Below are positions 23,729 to 35,468 of a stretch of 64,000 nucleotides of DNA, piece by piece. The notes below the pieces were generated by a model, which worked only from the letters and a program-made list of their open reading frames with translations, did no database searches and had not been told where the DNA came from. The DNA is from Russula earlei (Eukaryota; Basidiomycota; Agaricomycetes; Russulales; Russulaceae): NCBI GenBank assembly GCA_025769875.1, contig JAGFNK010000230.1, positions 1 through 64,000 of the forward strand, written 5' to 3'. Position numbers and translations under genes: made by a program. The stretch's first letter is position 1, and every line of letters begins with the position of its first letter.

Positions 23729-24674
23729 GTGTTGTTTCCGCCTGAAATAGTTAGCTCAGTGTAGGCATGCTGCGCGACAAACTTTCTTGTTCGCCTTTGC
23801 CGACCGCGGCCGCGCTGATTCGGAGCCATTACCCACCTTACTTCCGCATACGCCATTGAATGAAAACTTAATCACAAAATTCTTTGTTATGATACATCTA
23901 CCCATTTATCACAATGAGGATGCCGTGCCGCAAGATGATGCCGCCACCTGCCCTGACTAGCTATACGCCATGGGTACCGCGTGTTGGTTGCGCCCTGTTG
24001 GATGATTGGGTGAGCGGGGATGTATCGGCCCGGACGGAATTAGCCGCCAGGGGGAAGCGGTGCAAATGGCCATCGAGAAGTAGACCGTCGTCGCAAGCAA
24101 TTTTCCGTCCACGACTCGTCTCTTTTCCCCCACCTCGCAGGCTAATCAAACAATCCGTTTTCCCATACCTCGCCCGGCGCCGATCATCTGCATCATATCT
24201 CCACAGACTAGAAACGACGACCTCCGTCTCTTGGTCTTTTGGTCCGCCCACATCGCACTTCCTCTCTGCCGACCGACCACCCACATTGATTTCAGGTGGC
24301 CTTCCGTAAGAGGTGAAGCGGATCTTCCCTTCTGGCTTCCTTTGAAGGAATATTGACTTTGGCGTGTCCTCTTCCCTTCAGGCGAACCTCCCTAGCAGTC
24401 ACTGCTTGTCCAACTTTGGCAGCTCTTTGCGTCTCTTCCTTCGACACGACTTTCGATACCGAGTTCACCCTCGCGACAAGCGAGGACCCTACCACTACTG
24501 AGTGAAAACCGTCCATTACCGTCCCCACCCGCCCGGTTCCACCAACCGTGGCGGTTCTGGTTCGGTAATCCGGTTTCGAACCTGTCATTGTACTAACCGC
24601 ACTTTCCCGTCTCACACTAAAAAATACCCACTGAACTCTGGATCTCGACCACTCGATTTAAAGAGAACGTTATC
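23729..24674. other. Ornithine decarboxylase upstream region and leader
   Basis: About 0.95 kb without a recognised gene, CT-rich toward its 3' end. It should hold the promoter and 5' leader of the decarboxylase gene. An ATG at 24502 opens a 72-codon ORF that overlaps the decarboxylase start; if it is in the leader it would be an overlapping upstream ORF. Confidence 0.4.
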
Positions 24675-26213
24675 ATGTCCCAACCGGATGTCCTCCTTAC
24701 GTCTCACACTCTCGATTTAGTCTCTGCGCCTTATCTCCCCTCCGTATTTATCGAAGGCGACGGCGACCATGACAATGACGACGACGACGATATCATCTTT
24801 CCTGGACTTCCACCTTTACTTCGCGGTCATCCGGGTGTGCATCTTCGGAATGGCGTTATCCGTGCCGCGCACCTATCAGCTGCTGATGTACCGGACGCCG
24901 AGAAGGCTTACTTTGTCGCCGACTTGAGCTATGTATACAACCAACATCAGCGATGGAAACATTGCCTTCCTGAAATAGAACCTTTCTATGGTGCGCATGT
25001 CCGTCTCCCTCAGGCTGCTTCCCCTTCCCTGATATGCATGCGTTGTCTGGCTGCAGCTGTAAAATGTAACCCAGACCCCTACGTGCTTCGCCTCCTGGCG
25101 GCGCTCGGTATGGGCTTTGACTGTGCTTCCAATTCCGAAATTTCCCAAGTTCTCCGTCTTGGCGTTAGTCCGGCACGGATAATATTTGCCAACCCTTGCA
25201 AGGCGATGTCGTTCATCAAACACGCTGCCAGCCGTGGCGTTGATACAATGACCTTCGATAATGCAGACGAATTGTACAAGGTCGCGCGGTGCGACCCAAC
25301 AGCGAAACTCATCCTACGCATCCTCACGGATGATTCGAAGAGTCTGTGTCGCCTTGGACTTAAATTTGGAGCGCCTCTTGTCACAGTTCCTGGCCTCCTT
25401 GCCAAAGCGAAAGATTTGCGGCTTGATGTAATCGGAATCAGCTTCCATGTGGGCAGTGGATGTTATGACCCATCCGCGTTCTCTGACGCGATTCGATGGG
25501 CGCGTGCTGCCTTCGATATGGGCCTTGCCGCAGGATACAAATTCTCGATCCTGGACGTCGGCGGTGGTTTTGAGGATTCGACTTTCGAGGCGACGGCGGA
25601 CGTGCTCCGGGACGCTCTCGACTTGCATTTCCCTGATCGCATAGGACTCCGGGTTGTCGCCGAACCTGGGCGGTACTTTGTCTCGCGAGCGTTCACCCTT
25701 GCCGCCAATATCATTGCTCGTCGTGCTCCCCTGTTGGTTCGAGAGACGACAGAAATCAAAAAGGAAAACGATGAACAACCGTCTGTGATGTGTAAGGGTC
25801 CATCGCTTGTGACCGATTTGTGCCAACTCAACGTTTTCGCCCAAGATTACATCAACGATGGAGTGTACGGGGCGTTCAACTGCATATTATTCGACCATCA
25901 GCAGGCTCACCCATACGTGCTGTCCATGAACGGTTCATTCCACTTTCCTGGAACGGAAAATCTTCAAGCATGCAGTGTATGGGGTCCAACATGCGATTCG
26001 ATCGACTGCGTTTGCCCGGTTGCGATGCTTCCGGAAGGGTTGCGTATCGGTGACTGGCTGGCATTTGACAACGTGGGCGCGTACACGATATGCGCGGCGA
26101 GCCAGTTCAATGGATTTATGGTAAGTAAGGTGACTTACACGTCGGGAGAGGGGCACGGTTCGAAGGAGACGCGGCTTGCTCTCAAGGCTGCAGTCAAGTC
26201 TGGTCTTGCGTAA
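24675..26213 (+). CDS. SPE1: Ornithine decarboxylase
   Basis: PLP enzyme that converts ornithine to putrescine, first step of polyamine synthesis. Exons 24675-24990, 25057-25791 and 25846-26213 give 472 residues. The introns (66 and 54 bp) are multiples of three without stops, so the unspliced frame also stays open; splicing restores the family motifs EPFYAVKCNPDPYV (PLP lysine) and VMYYINDGVYGAFNCILFD. Other motifs: DCASNSEI, RIIFANPCK, FHVGSGCYD, LDVGGGFED (phosphate-binding Gly loop), AEPGRYFV, and WGPTCDSIDC with the catalytic Cys. An acidic insert (DHDNDDDDDD-like) sits near residue 30. Enzyme is expected to be a cytosolic homodimer; antizyme control cannot be seen here. Confidence 0.96.
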   Translation: MSQPDVLLTSHTLDLVSAPYLPSVFIEGDGDHDNDDDDDIIFPGLPPLLRGHPGVHLRNGVIRAAHLSAADVPDAEKAYFVADLSYVYNQHQRWKHCLPEIEPFYGAHVRLPQAASPSLICMRCLAAAVKCNPDPYVLRLLAALGMGFDCASNSEISQVLRLGVSPARIIFANPCKAMSFIKHAASRGVDTMTFDNADELYKVARCDPTAKLILRILTDDSKSLCRLGLKFGAPLVTVPGLLAKAKDLRLDVIGISFHVGSGCYDPSAFSDAIRWARAAFDMGLAAGYKFSILDVGGGFEDSTFEATADVLRDALDLHFPDRIGLRVVAEPGRYFVSRAFTLAANIIARRAPLLVRETTEIKKENDEQPSVMCKGPSLVTDLCQLNVFAQDYINDGVYGAFNCILFDHQQAHPYVLSMNGSFHFPGTENLQACSVWGPTCDSIDCVCPVAMLPEGLRIGDWLAFDNVGAYTICAASQFNGFMVSKVTYTSGEGHGSKETRLALKAAVKSGLA

Positions 26214-27633
26214 GGGTGGTAAGGGGGGATGGGGCGTCAGGGCACATCAATAACAAAGATAGAACGGCGTGGGACCGCGATCTTTCCGTAATTGTATTCG
26301 TATGCGCGAATCTTATACATTACGAGCACATGCTCGAGGAGCGCTCTCTGGACCAAACGGGAACCAAACTCCCCGATGGACCGGGCGAGGTCAACAACAC
26401 AAAAGATGATCCAGGCACGCCTTGCACGCCACGTTCATACACTCCTTCAGGGGAGACCGCGACGGCAACAGGCCGGGAAAGTCACCCTGGCTCCACTCAA
26501 AGCGAAAGTCGGTGGTAGGGTGGCGGGCCTAATCGCCTCCCGGTCGTGGACGATTGGGTTTGGACAAATGGCCTTTTGAATTGTTGGCATGTGAAATTAA
26601 ATCGGCTTGGCTTGGGAGCTAAGTCAGAGATGTCGTCGCGAGCTGAGGATGATAAAACGAGGCGCGTTCTTTGGGTCGGTTTTTCCATGTCTAACGACCT
26701 TGCCTGCGCTAATTTGCCGGAGGTACTCGCCGGTTAGCGCCGGCGGGAGGAGCTCACACTGAGCACGTAGACCATGTGCTCGTTCGGTGGCCATCCCCCC
26801 CCCCCCCCCCCCGAAGAGTAGATAGAAGGTGATGCGTCCTTGGCTACCCTCGGCGCCCGCATTCACAATGGCGAAAAAGTGAGAGCGGTCGTTTTCGAAG
26901 GGCGGGGGCCGAGTGGGTGTGAAGAGGAGGACGGCGGCCGGGGTGGTGCTCGTTCTGCAATTTTTAAAAAAAATTCAAATCGAATCGAAAAGTTAAACGG
27001 TGTGGCGCCAAGACCGGACGGCGGGTCGCTCGCCTCGCCAAAAAGCACCTTCCGAAGCGGGCCGATGTTCTCTGCTTCGGTGCCTTGCTCGTCTCGTTTC
27101 TCGCCGGCACCCTCTTTTGCGTCCTTGGCTTGGTTCGATCGTTCTCACTGCAACCCTATTTTCCTTATGTCCTCCCCAGACTCCGCACCACCCCGCGATC
27201 GACCTCTGCACACCACACCAACAAGCTTTCACCAATAAGCACGGGTTCGGGTCATCACCTTCCGGCCACCGCCTGCCTTGCGATCTGGAGCCCGGCTGCT
27301 GTCTCCCCCCCCGGCCCCCCCCCCTCCTTCGCTTGTTCGCACCGCACTAGCACTTTTTAGTCCTGCCGCTTCGGGAAATCTAATAATCCGGGAACGTGAT
27401 CTAGGATACGACTTTCTCCGCGTTTACTATTTGAGCTGCCGACCCAGTCACTCAGGTTCCCTTTCCTTCCCCCGCACCGCCTCCCCCCATGACTTCGGGC
27501 GTTCTTCAAGTCAGTTCCATAGTCCTTTCTTGCTCTTTGCGCTCACCTCGCCCTACCTAGGACTCTCTCCCGACTGCTGGAGGCCTCTCCGCCTCCTCTC
27601 CCCGCTTTCGGCCGTACGCCAGCCCAAGCCATC
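26214..27633. other. Intergenic and APSES-gene leader
   Basis: About 1.4 kb with no recognised gene. It contains an uninterrupted run of 18 C at 26795-26812 and several C/T-rich tracts from 27050 to 27560, which suit the long pyrimidine-rich leader of the downstream transcription-factor gene. Confidence 0.45.
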
Positions 27634-29608
27634 ATGTCATCAAAAGCCGGTACATCACGAGCAACGACCCCCGTGGTTACATGTCAGTTCCAGAGGTCCT
27701 CAGGCGTCCCTTTTCTCATCATGCTCTAGCCCCGTTTACGAATACCCGCTGAACGGTCAGTGGATCATGATGGACGTCGACGACGGGTATATACTCTGGA
27801 CTGGCATCTGGAAAGGTACACCACCCTTTATTTTACCGCTCCACTCCCTTGCATGACAAAGCGTCCGCCTCCTACAGCCTTGGGGAATTCGAAAGGTCTG
27901 GACTCTCTCTCGCCCCCGTCACCGAGCCTGACTTGGACCACGCTCAGCCGACATTGTCAAGATGATAGAGTCTCAACCTGATTTGGCCTCCCAGATACGG
28001 AGAGTTCGCGGTGGTTATCTCAAGATCCAAGGGACTTGGATGCCCTATGAGGTATTTGGTTCCGCATGCACTTATGCCGAGCCGCAGCAGCTGACAGGAG
28101 CACGCACACGCAGGTTGCCCTTCGTCTGTCTCGTCGGTGTGCATGACCCGTTCTTCATCCTACAAGTCGTCCTCTGACGCATTGTTACAGCGTGGCTTGG
28201 CCCATTCGCCACGACCTTGTGCCGCTCTTTGGGTACGCGATCTGGACACCATGCCATCCATTCTTCTCCCTCATCCGATGACCTCCTAGGCCCACCTTTC
28301 CCACCACCTGCTTTGTCACCAGAGCAGCCCGGATATGGCCAAGTCATATCCAACGGCGGCGGTCGCCGCAGGACCAGACGGAGTAATCATATCCAAACCT
28401 CGGGGGTGTTATCTACAGGCACCTCTGGCGTCCAAGCTGGATGGACAATCATCTCTGGCCCAAGTTACCCCCATGAAATCACCCAGCCGTCGCCCCAATT
28501 TCCACATCAATCAGCGTCGACTCTACCCGCATGGCCAATGCAGCGCCAAAACATCCAGGCGACGCCCTCTCCCGTGGATACGCTCTCCATCGATGGAGGG
28601 GTCAGCCGGCTGTCCCTCACTCGAGAGCGTGGTCAAGGTGCTCGTTATTCGCCGTATCCCTCTCCCTCGCTGCCAAATATCCCTTCCGTTGCAACGAACG
28701 TGTCGTCCCCAGTTGGTCCTGGTGCCAGAAACCCGCTCTCCAACGCTTCCAGTTTGGGCGGTTCACGGCAAGCCCCAAATCAGGAAGAACGTATCAAACT
28801 CCCTCCGCTTCATCCCCCACCGTCTACGCGTGCTTCAGGGCAGGCTCTCATATCGCTACCCCCTATCTCTTCCTGGGCAGCCGCCCCTCAGTCCGATGAC
28901 TCTAGAGCGGTCCTCAAAAGACTACGAGCGAGCGACCGTGCTGATGAGACCCATCCCCTCCCCACCTCGGAAGAAAAGCTCACCTTTCAGCGGCGGCCGT
29001 CTTCTGTTTCATCAAGTGCTCAGTAAGCCTTCGACTCGTGTCTTTATTTATCCGCCATGGCTGATGTATTGGTTTCCGACAGATACTTCAATTTTGAGCC
29101 GCCCAGATCGTCCAAAGCCACCACGGAGGCTGAAACACAACACTGTGCGTCGGAGCGCTCATGCTTTCAGGATGGTCACCGATTCAAGACGCTCGCCTAC
29201 CGCAGAGCATCCGATTCAGGTTCCGCAGTTTCCTCCACATCGGCCCCGTTTTTATCTTCAACCCCCGACGCTGTCTCTCCGAGCGATCCATCCCCGGTTT
29301 TGCCGCTCACTCCGCACACATTGGCGTCTTTGCCGCGAGAACCACACGACTTGCTACCGTCTTCGTTGAACGAGCTGTCAGGTAATATTCGAATGACCGT
29401 ATCTTCCCACGTGTACACAGACCCATCGCAGCCAACGTCCTTCTATGCTCCAGACAAGCTCCAGACTGACGGGCACCACCGCGGGGGTGATCATCCATCT
29501 CCCTCGTTGCTTCACAGAACGGAAGCGTCGCCTACAAATGGGCCTGCTGAGCTGTGGAATAAATCAGAGGCGAGTTATTCGACCTCCCATCCGGTCCGCC
29601 CTTGGTAG
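27634..29608 (+). CDS. APSES/KilA-N type DNA-binding protein
   Basis: Fungal-specific nuclear regulator. Readable exons: YEYPLNGQWIMMDVDDGYIL and WTGIWK (27740-27814), then ALGNSK, then ADIVKMIESQPDLASQ and VRGGYLKIQGTWMPYE (to 28051), then VALRLSRR, then VAWPIRHDLVPLFG, then GPTFPTTC and SPEQPGYGQV. Joining by GT-AG splicing reproduces an APSES domain in which the GTWxPYE and RRVAWPIRHDLVPLFG blocks are diagnostic. The remaining 300 residues are Ser/Pro-rich with no domain, as usual. At 28303-28306 (TGCTTTG) the frame shifts by one base between two conserved blocks. The 5' exons before 27738 and the 3' end after 29026 (two competing frames) are not resolved; the ATG at 27634 is the best upstream candidate but its frame needs an extra intron. 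Confidence 0.75.
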
Positions 29609-31812
29609 AGATCTCCCATGCGTTCTTCACTCCGCCAGAACTTGTACTCGTACCTACCTACCATCCATTAGAGCAGTCACGTTGCTATCGGATTCCGAAT
29701 CACATTGTTTACTGTACTTTTTTTTTTTTTTTTGTTACGACTCCGTGCCGCAACAGTTGTTTTTATCGAGCAGAGAACGGAAGCCATAAAAAACTAGAAA
29801 GACAGGCGTGTCGGGGGATCGAACGGGGTTTGCCGTGTTAGACGCTCAAAATCGGGTGGGAACACTTCGACTTCGTGATCGGTGCTTGTTCCTAGTCTGT
29901 CAAGACTCGTGGTGTACTCGAGGTCGAGGAACCTAACTCCCCGCCTCGTACTCTCTCCTGAGTCTCGAGCTCTGGGTTTGGCCTCGGCAACGTCAGATGG
30001 TTGATTCTAAAACCACCTCGGGATTCCCACACGCATGCTCGTGGTTGACGTGAGCCCCAGCATCTCTTGTGAGGCCTTGTCTTGGTTGTACACCCCTTAC
30101 CGTACTCTCGGGAAAAGAAAGAGAACAAGAGGCCGAGCTGCAACGCGTACCGTATGCCGCACGCACACACAGGCCGCAACCGGAACTTACTTTAGGCATC
30201 TCAGCAGGCCGCACCAACCGGACCAAGTTCTCGGCAGCGCCAAAAAAAAAAAAAAAAAAACGCCAGTCTGGTGGGCAGGTGCCCGATGTATTGAATACTT
30301 GCTTTCTTTGGTGGGAAGTTTGTCGTTTCTTTCCGTCACCAAATTTGGTCTTGTGAAGGCGCCTGGAAGGGACACCGCGATGTATGGCGATGGCGGTCTC
30401 TCCTGAGTTTCTGTTGATCAGCACGGTATCAGCCCCCCCCCGAGCTTGCTATTGTCGGGAAATCGGAGGCCGTGCGAGATCTTTTCTGGACGCTACTGGG
30501 GCAGCGCGGAGGAGGAGCGGGGCCTAACAGGGCAAGAAAGCCTCCTCGATCCCATGTCTTGACACATCATGCGACGCATCGTACACGTTCTCTAAAACGC
30601 TGCGTGAGTTCCTACTGGCTTGGGAAGGGTAGATTACGTCCGTGATGTGAAACTTGGCCTTGCTGCATGTACGCGTCTCGCGTGCGCACGCGTGTTGCTT
30701 CATCTGGCGGTAAGCGGTTTACCCGTGCGGGTCAGCAGACCGATGCGTGTGGAGAGACGACTCGGGGCAACGCGCCTCCTCGGACTCGGATGGACAACCC
30801 TGGTGACATAATTCGTGACTCTGGGTCGGGACGAGAGAACCGCCTGGTGGTGGGGAAGAGAGCCCAGAGAAGTGTCTGATGTGGCTGCCAATCGTGCGTC
30901 CCCCTGTTTCCCAACAGGTGACCATGATGTCCCGTCGTCCTCGGACGACACCTGACGACATTCGCAAGAAGGGCCGGGTTCCCTCCGCTTCCACAAAGGT
31001 TTTGCAGAAGCGCCGTAGGTGACGCGGCTGCTCATCTGCCGGGGGAGGGAGCATACGTCCAGTGCAATGAAAGAAGGATAAAGGGCGCGAGATTCATGGA
31101 GCGTCCGAATCATCGGTGGTGATCCCTTCCCTTCTCCTTGTCCCCTGTTGCGCGTCAGTTCGCTCGTTTCAGTGGTTGGTAGAGCGCGACAATGCGCTCA
31201 TAGATTCCCAGATTATTAGACACCGCTTGGGAAAAATAAAAAAAAACAACGTTTCGTTTTAGAGGCGCTCGGTTGCATCGAGCCAACTTAAAAACAGGGA
31301 CGGCCAAGTTATAGTTTCCGAGCGCATGACTCCCAGTGCTCACTCTGGCCCTTCCTACTGGCATGAGCCCCTTGTAATACATCTGGTCCACGTCGTCCGT
31401 GAGAGCGGGCTGAGCTGCGGGCGGCGCCATCCCGGGGCATGGGTTCTTCCGCAGGTTGGCAGTCGTTCGCAGAGCAGACGGGAGTGTATTAAAAAAGAAG
31501 TCGTTGGGGCTGGATGGCGGACCGGTTGACCGGAGGGGGTGAGCAGAGCACGTCGGATTCGGCGTGTGCGTGCCTCCAAGTCCAAAGGGGAGTGCTGGCC
31601 TGGCTGAACCCGACTGAGGCGAGGGTCCCACTTGTAGCGTCCCTCGCTGCCACCCACCTCGCTCGCATTCGACCCTGTTTTTCGCTTTCTTTGGTTCTTC
31701 GGAACCCACCACTCGCCTCCAACGGTCTCCCGAATCAGAACAGGAACGGATCCCTCTCACCCCGCTTGGCCGCCCAACACAACGGTCCGCTTTAGATATC
31801 CACAAATCGGCC
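29609..31812. other. Intergenic, no confirmed gene
   Basis: About 2.2 kb. It includes a T(17) run near 29717 and an A(19) run near 30241, and many short ORFs on both strands without domains. A possible small minus-strand gene around 31160-31436 starts MAPPAAQPALTDDVDQMYY and could splice, after a strong T-rich acceptor tract at 31230-31250, to a short exon reading SNNLGIYERIVALYQPLKR; I could not make the phases agree, so it is not called. Confidence 0.35.
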
Positions 31813-32288
31813 ATGAAATTCAGGTTCGTATATCGACATCGATTCAACATCCTCACCTCTCACTCACTTGCTCTCACCCCAGTTCCTCTCTCAAGTTCAA
31901 CGCCGAGGTAGAGTGGTGGGACGAATACATCGCGTGCGTACTCTACACCCCGCCCCGAGCAAGCCTTCGTATTTACCCATTCCAACAGGTACGACGCCCT
32001 CAAAAAGTACATCTACCACCTTGAGAAGCAAAAGCACGAGGCCCTCGTCCAATCTCATGACATAGAATCTGCAACTGAGCGGACGTCCTTGGTTGACAAC
32101 GTCGGGCCGTTTGAAGATACCGATGCGCTTTTCAAGCCCCTCTTGGACTCCGAGCTCCAAAAAATATCGTCCTTTTATACCCTGCAGGAAAAGCAGTTCC
32201 TCCAAGAGTTAGCAGAGCTCGAGGAACTCGTAAAGGAACAGGATGACCTCGGCATGCTTGCCGGCCAATTTTACGGGGACAACCAATG

Positions 32289-32319
<31 letters not shown>

Positions 32320-35300
32320 TGGCAGAGTACGGAACGCGGTCAGGATCCCTCGACCTCCAAGCACAGAAGGCGAACTTCCACTTCTGCCGCCCGTGCAATC
32401 TCTCAGGGAGGTGGGTGAATGCTCATCGCGGATGCTACTTTCCCAGAGCTGGGGCGGGGTTTCATGCCCTGGTTTGGTTTCTTCACCTCTCAGGGAGGTC
32501 GGGTGGCCCACGTGGGGCACGGGTACATGTGACCGAGATTCCGATTTGTGTTTGGGCCTTCCTTCCCCTCTCTCAGTTGTAGCCATTTTCTTGGTCTGTT
32601 CGTAGGCTGACTGTTTGAATAGACGGTCACTCTAGGGAAGCACGCGTCCGTCGTGTCAGTGTTTCCTCCACGGAGGAAAACCTGGATCTCGAAGCGTCAT
32701 TGGCTGCCCTCCATGTCCCTCCAGGCAATTCCTTCCCTCATACCATCCGGGAGGCGGAGGAACACGGGCCCCAACAAAGTGTCAGCAGAAGTGGCACCGG
32801 AACCGGAGGGAGCTTGGGTCGCAGTAAATCGCCGACGGGTAGGGTACGGGGACTCACGAATCGGCTTCGCAGTGGCATTGCCTCGCTGGGTTTCCCCCAT
32901 GCGCCCGTGGTGGCAAACGGCGAAACGATTTGGACCTCGAAGAAGAACTTTGCAACCGATACGCAGCTATTATTTAAGCGTCGAATAACCAACTTGTACG
33001 TTCAAGTGAGCGCACTACGCTCTTACGTCGAGCTGAATCATTCCGGATTTCGCAAAGTGTTGAAGAAGTAAGGCATTTTGAGCGCTGTCGTTCCGTCATT
33101 AATTCCCTTTGGGTAGGTACGATAAAGTTACGGAGAGCTCGGTATGCATAGGCCCAATGCCGATCGGTCGTGTTTGATATCTTCTCTCAGCTTCAAGCAC
33201 ATTACCTTCATGATATCCTAGAGCTCTCACCTCCCTTCGACCAGACGTCTCGTGCGAGGATTGCGGATGCCCAGGCCGCCTTGTTGCAGTTGTACGCCAA
33301 GTGTGTTACGCACGGTGACACCGCAGCGGCTCAGCGGTACTTGAAACTTCACTTGCGCGAACACATCGCGTGGGAGCGAGATACCGTATGGAGACAGATG
33401 ATTGGTCGCGAACGTCGCGGCGAAGGAGGAACGCCGCTAGGCGCACCGGTAGGCATCGCGGAAGAAAAGGCTTTCGAGGTACACACACGCGTTGGTCGCA
33501 TTCGCCTCAGCAGACGCAACGCTTGGATTATTTTCTCCACCCTGAGCTTCGCTATACTGCTCAATGTGCAGACCGTCGAGGGGGAAGAAGCAAACGCGTG
33601 CTTTGCCGTGCTGGTATTTGCCACGCTGTTATGGGCCACCGAGGTCCGTCAGGCTTCTCCACCATTGTTTCCTTCCTTCCCACCCGATTCACTGAGTAGG
33701 CGATACCGCTTTTTGTAACTTCAACCATGGTGCCCGCCTTGCTCGTGTGGCTCCGGGTAATCCGGGACGCGGATACAGGGAAGCGGTTGAGCCCTACGGC
33801 AGCAACTCGGTGCGCATAATCTTACTCGAGTTTGCAAGCCCGATATTAATAGAGTGACAGTTGGGTTTTCTCCGTGATGTTTTCACCAACTATCATGCTC
33901 CTCATCGGCGGCTTTACGATTGCTGCGGCGCTTTCGAAGACGAACATCGATCGTGTATTGATCACGCGCGTACTCAGCTTGGCCGGCACACGCCCAAGTG
34001 TCGTGCTACTCGCCGTCATGGGTGTCGCATGTTTTGCCAGCATGTGGATCAGGTGCGACAATTCATGGGTTGACCCTCGCGTCTTACTCATTTCCTCGTC
34101 CCCAGTAATGTAGCCGCGCCAACGCTCTGCTTCACGCTCGTGCGGGTGCGCTCGTCCTATCCTTCCTTCCACCTCGCTTTTCGCACGCTCATACGTCCGC
34201 TTTTCGCAGCCGATCTTGCGAACTCTCCCACCAAAAGCGTCCTTCGGACCCTGTCTCGTCGTAAGCGCTCTTATATTTTGTTTGTATCCTGAGCCCGATC
34301 CTCCATGTCTCATAGCTGGCGATTGCGTTGGCTGCTAACATTGGCGGGCAGTCGTCTCCTATCTCGTCGCCGCAGAACTTGATTGCTTTACAAGCGATGC
34401 AGCCCCCGCTTGACTGGGGTCGTTGGTTTTTGGTCGCTCTGCCTGTCTCAGCCATCTCACTTGTGCTAATCTGGTTGCTACTCCTTGTGTCTTATCGCCC
34501 GTCGCGATTACCCACAGGAGACGGCAGCCTTGAGATAAAGAGCATTCGTCCTACACGCGAAAGCTTCACCTTCAAGCAGTGGTGGGTAACGTTCGTGTGC
34601 GTTATCACAATCTTCCTTTGGGTCGTTGAACACGGTATCGAGGAGTGGATTGGCGATATGGGCGTCATCGCTATCATTCCGATCGTCGCGTTTTTCGGGA
34701 CAGGTGTCCTGAAGAAGGTCGAGAGGTCATTTTACCGCATTTCCTCCATGCGTACTGACGCTGGTTTACCCCCAGGATGACTTCGAGCAATTCTTGTGGT
34801 CGGTCGTCTTCTTGGCTATGGGTGGTATAGCCCTAGGCAAGGGTGTAACCTCGAGTGGCCTGTTGGATAAAATGGACATTCTCATCCGTGGACTGGTGAA
34901 AGGGCGCTCTGAGTTCGGAGTGGTTGTCGTGCTCACGATCGTCGTCTTGGTAAGCCGCATTTATTGTTCTCATCCAGCCGCTCCTATTTCAGTAGATCGT
35001 CTCTACGTTCATCAGCCACACAATAGCCAGCGTGCTCCTTGTTCCGATAGCCAAGACCGTCGGGGCGAACCTGCCAGGCAATCAGGCGAACCTCCTCATT
35101 TTTATCACTGGGCTTGTCTGCTCCACTGGGATGGGTATGCCTGTTTCGGGATTCCCCAATCAGACTGCGTATGTCCCTCAGTTTCTCTCCTAGCCTATCT
35201 TATATTGTTCTCAGAGCAACCCAGGAAGACGAAATGGGCCATCTTTATCTGACAAATGTCGATTTCCTGAAGAACGGCGTACCGGCCAGCGTCCTCGCCG

Positions 35301-35468
35301 CCCTGGTATGGAACCCACCTCCCCTTTGATGAACAGAACACTCATCGCCGTGATGCTTTAGGTGGTCGCATCGCTTGGTTATGCATTGATGAAGCTCATT
35401 GGGTGCGCATTTCTCGCTCGGCTTCTCCCCATTTCGGACCGGCTTACGCTACTATCAGAATGAATTAA
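31813..35468 (+). CDS. SPX-domain low-affinity phosphate transporter (Pho87/Pho90/Pho91 type)
   Basis: Membrane carrier that brings phosphate across the plasma or vacuolar membrane, with an SPX domain that senses inositol pyrophosphates. Start ATG 31813 (MKFSSSLKFNAEVEWWDEYIAYDALKKYIY after two splices) is the SPX N-terminus; the acidic linker lies at 32290-32330; the SPX end is RRITNLYVQVSALRSYVELNHSGF and KVLKKYDKVTE (32970-33130). The SLC13/DASS transporter part runs from 33520 with repeated membrane segments: IIFSTLSFAILLNV, SPTIMLLIGGFTIAAALSKT, SVVLLAVMGVACFASMWIS, ANIGGQSSPISSPQN (first substrate hairpin), FVCVITIFLWVVEHG, VFLAMGGIALGKG, SHTIASVLL, STGMGMPVSGFPNQ, ending KLIG with a last 3-codon exon and TAA at 35466-35468. 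At least 12 introns. Which of the three yeast paralogues it corresponds to cannot be settled. Confidence 0.9.

Noticed and set aside
26795..26812. Run of 18 C
   Set aside because: A simple homopolymer, whose length may be a sequencing artefact; no regulatory meaning can be claimed.
27278..27856. 192-codon plus ORF as the APSES gene start
   Set aside because: Only its last 40 codons are conserved; the upstream part is Pro/Ser/Leu leader sequence without family similarity.
30700..31113. 137-codon minus ORF
   Set aside because: Overlaps two other open frames of similar size; no domain or codon signal.
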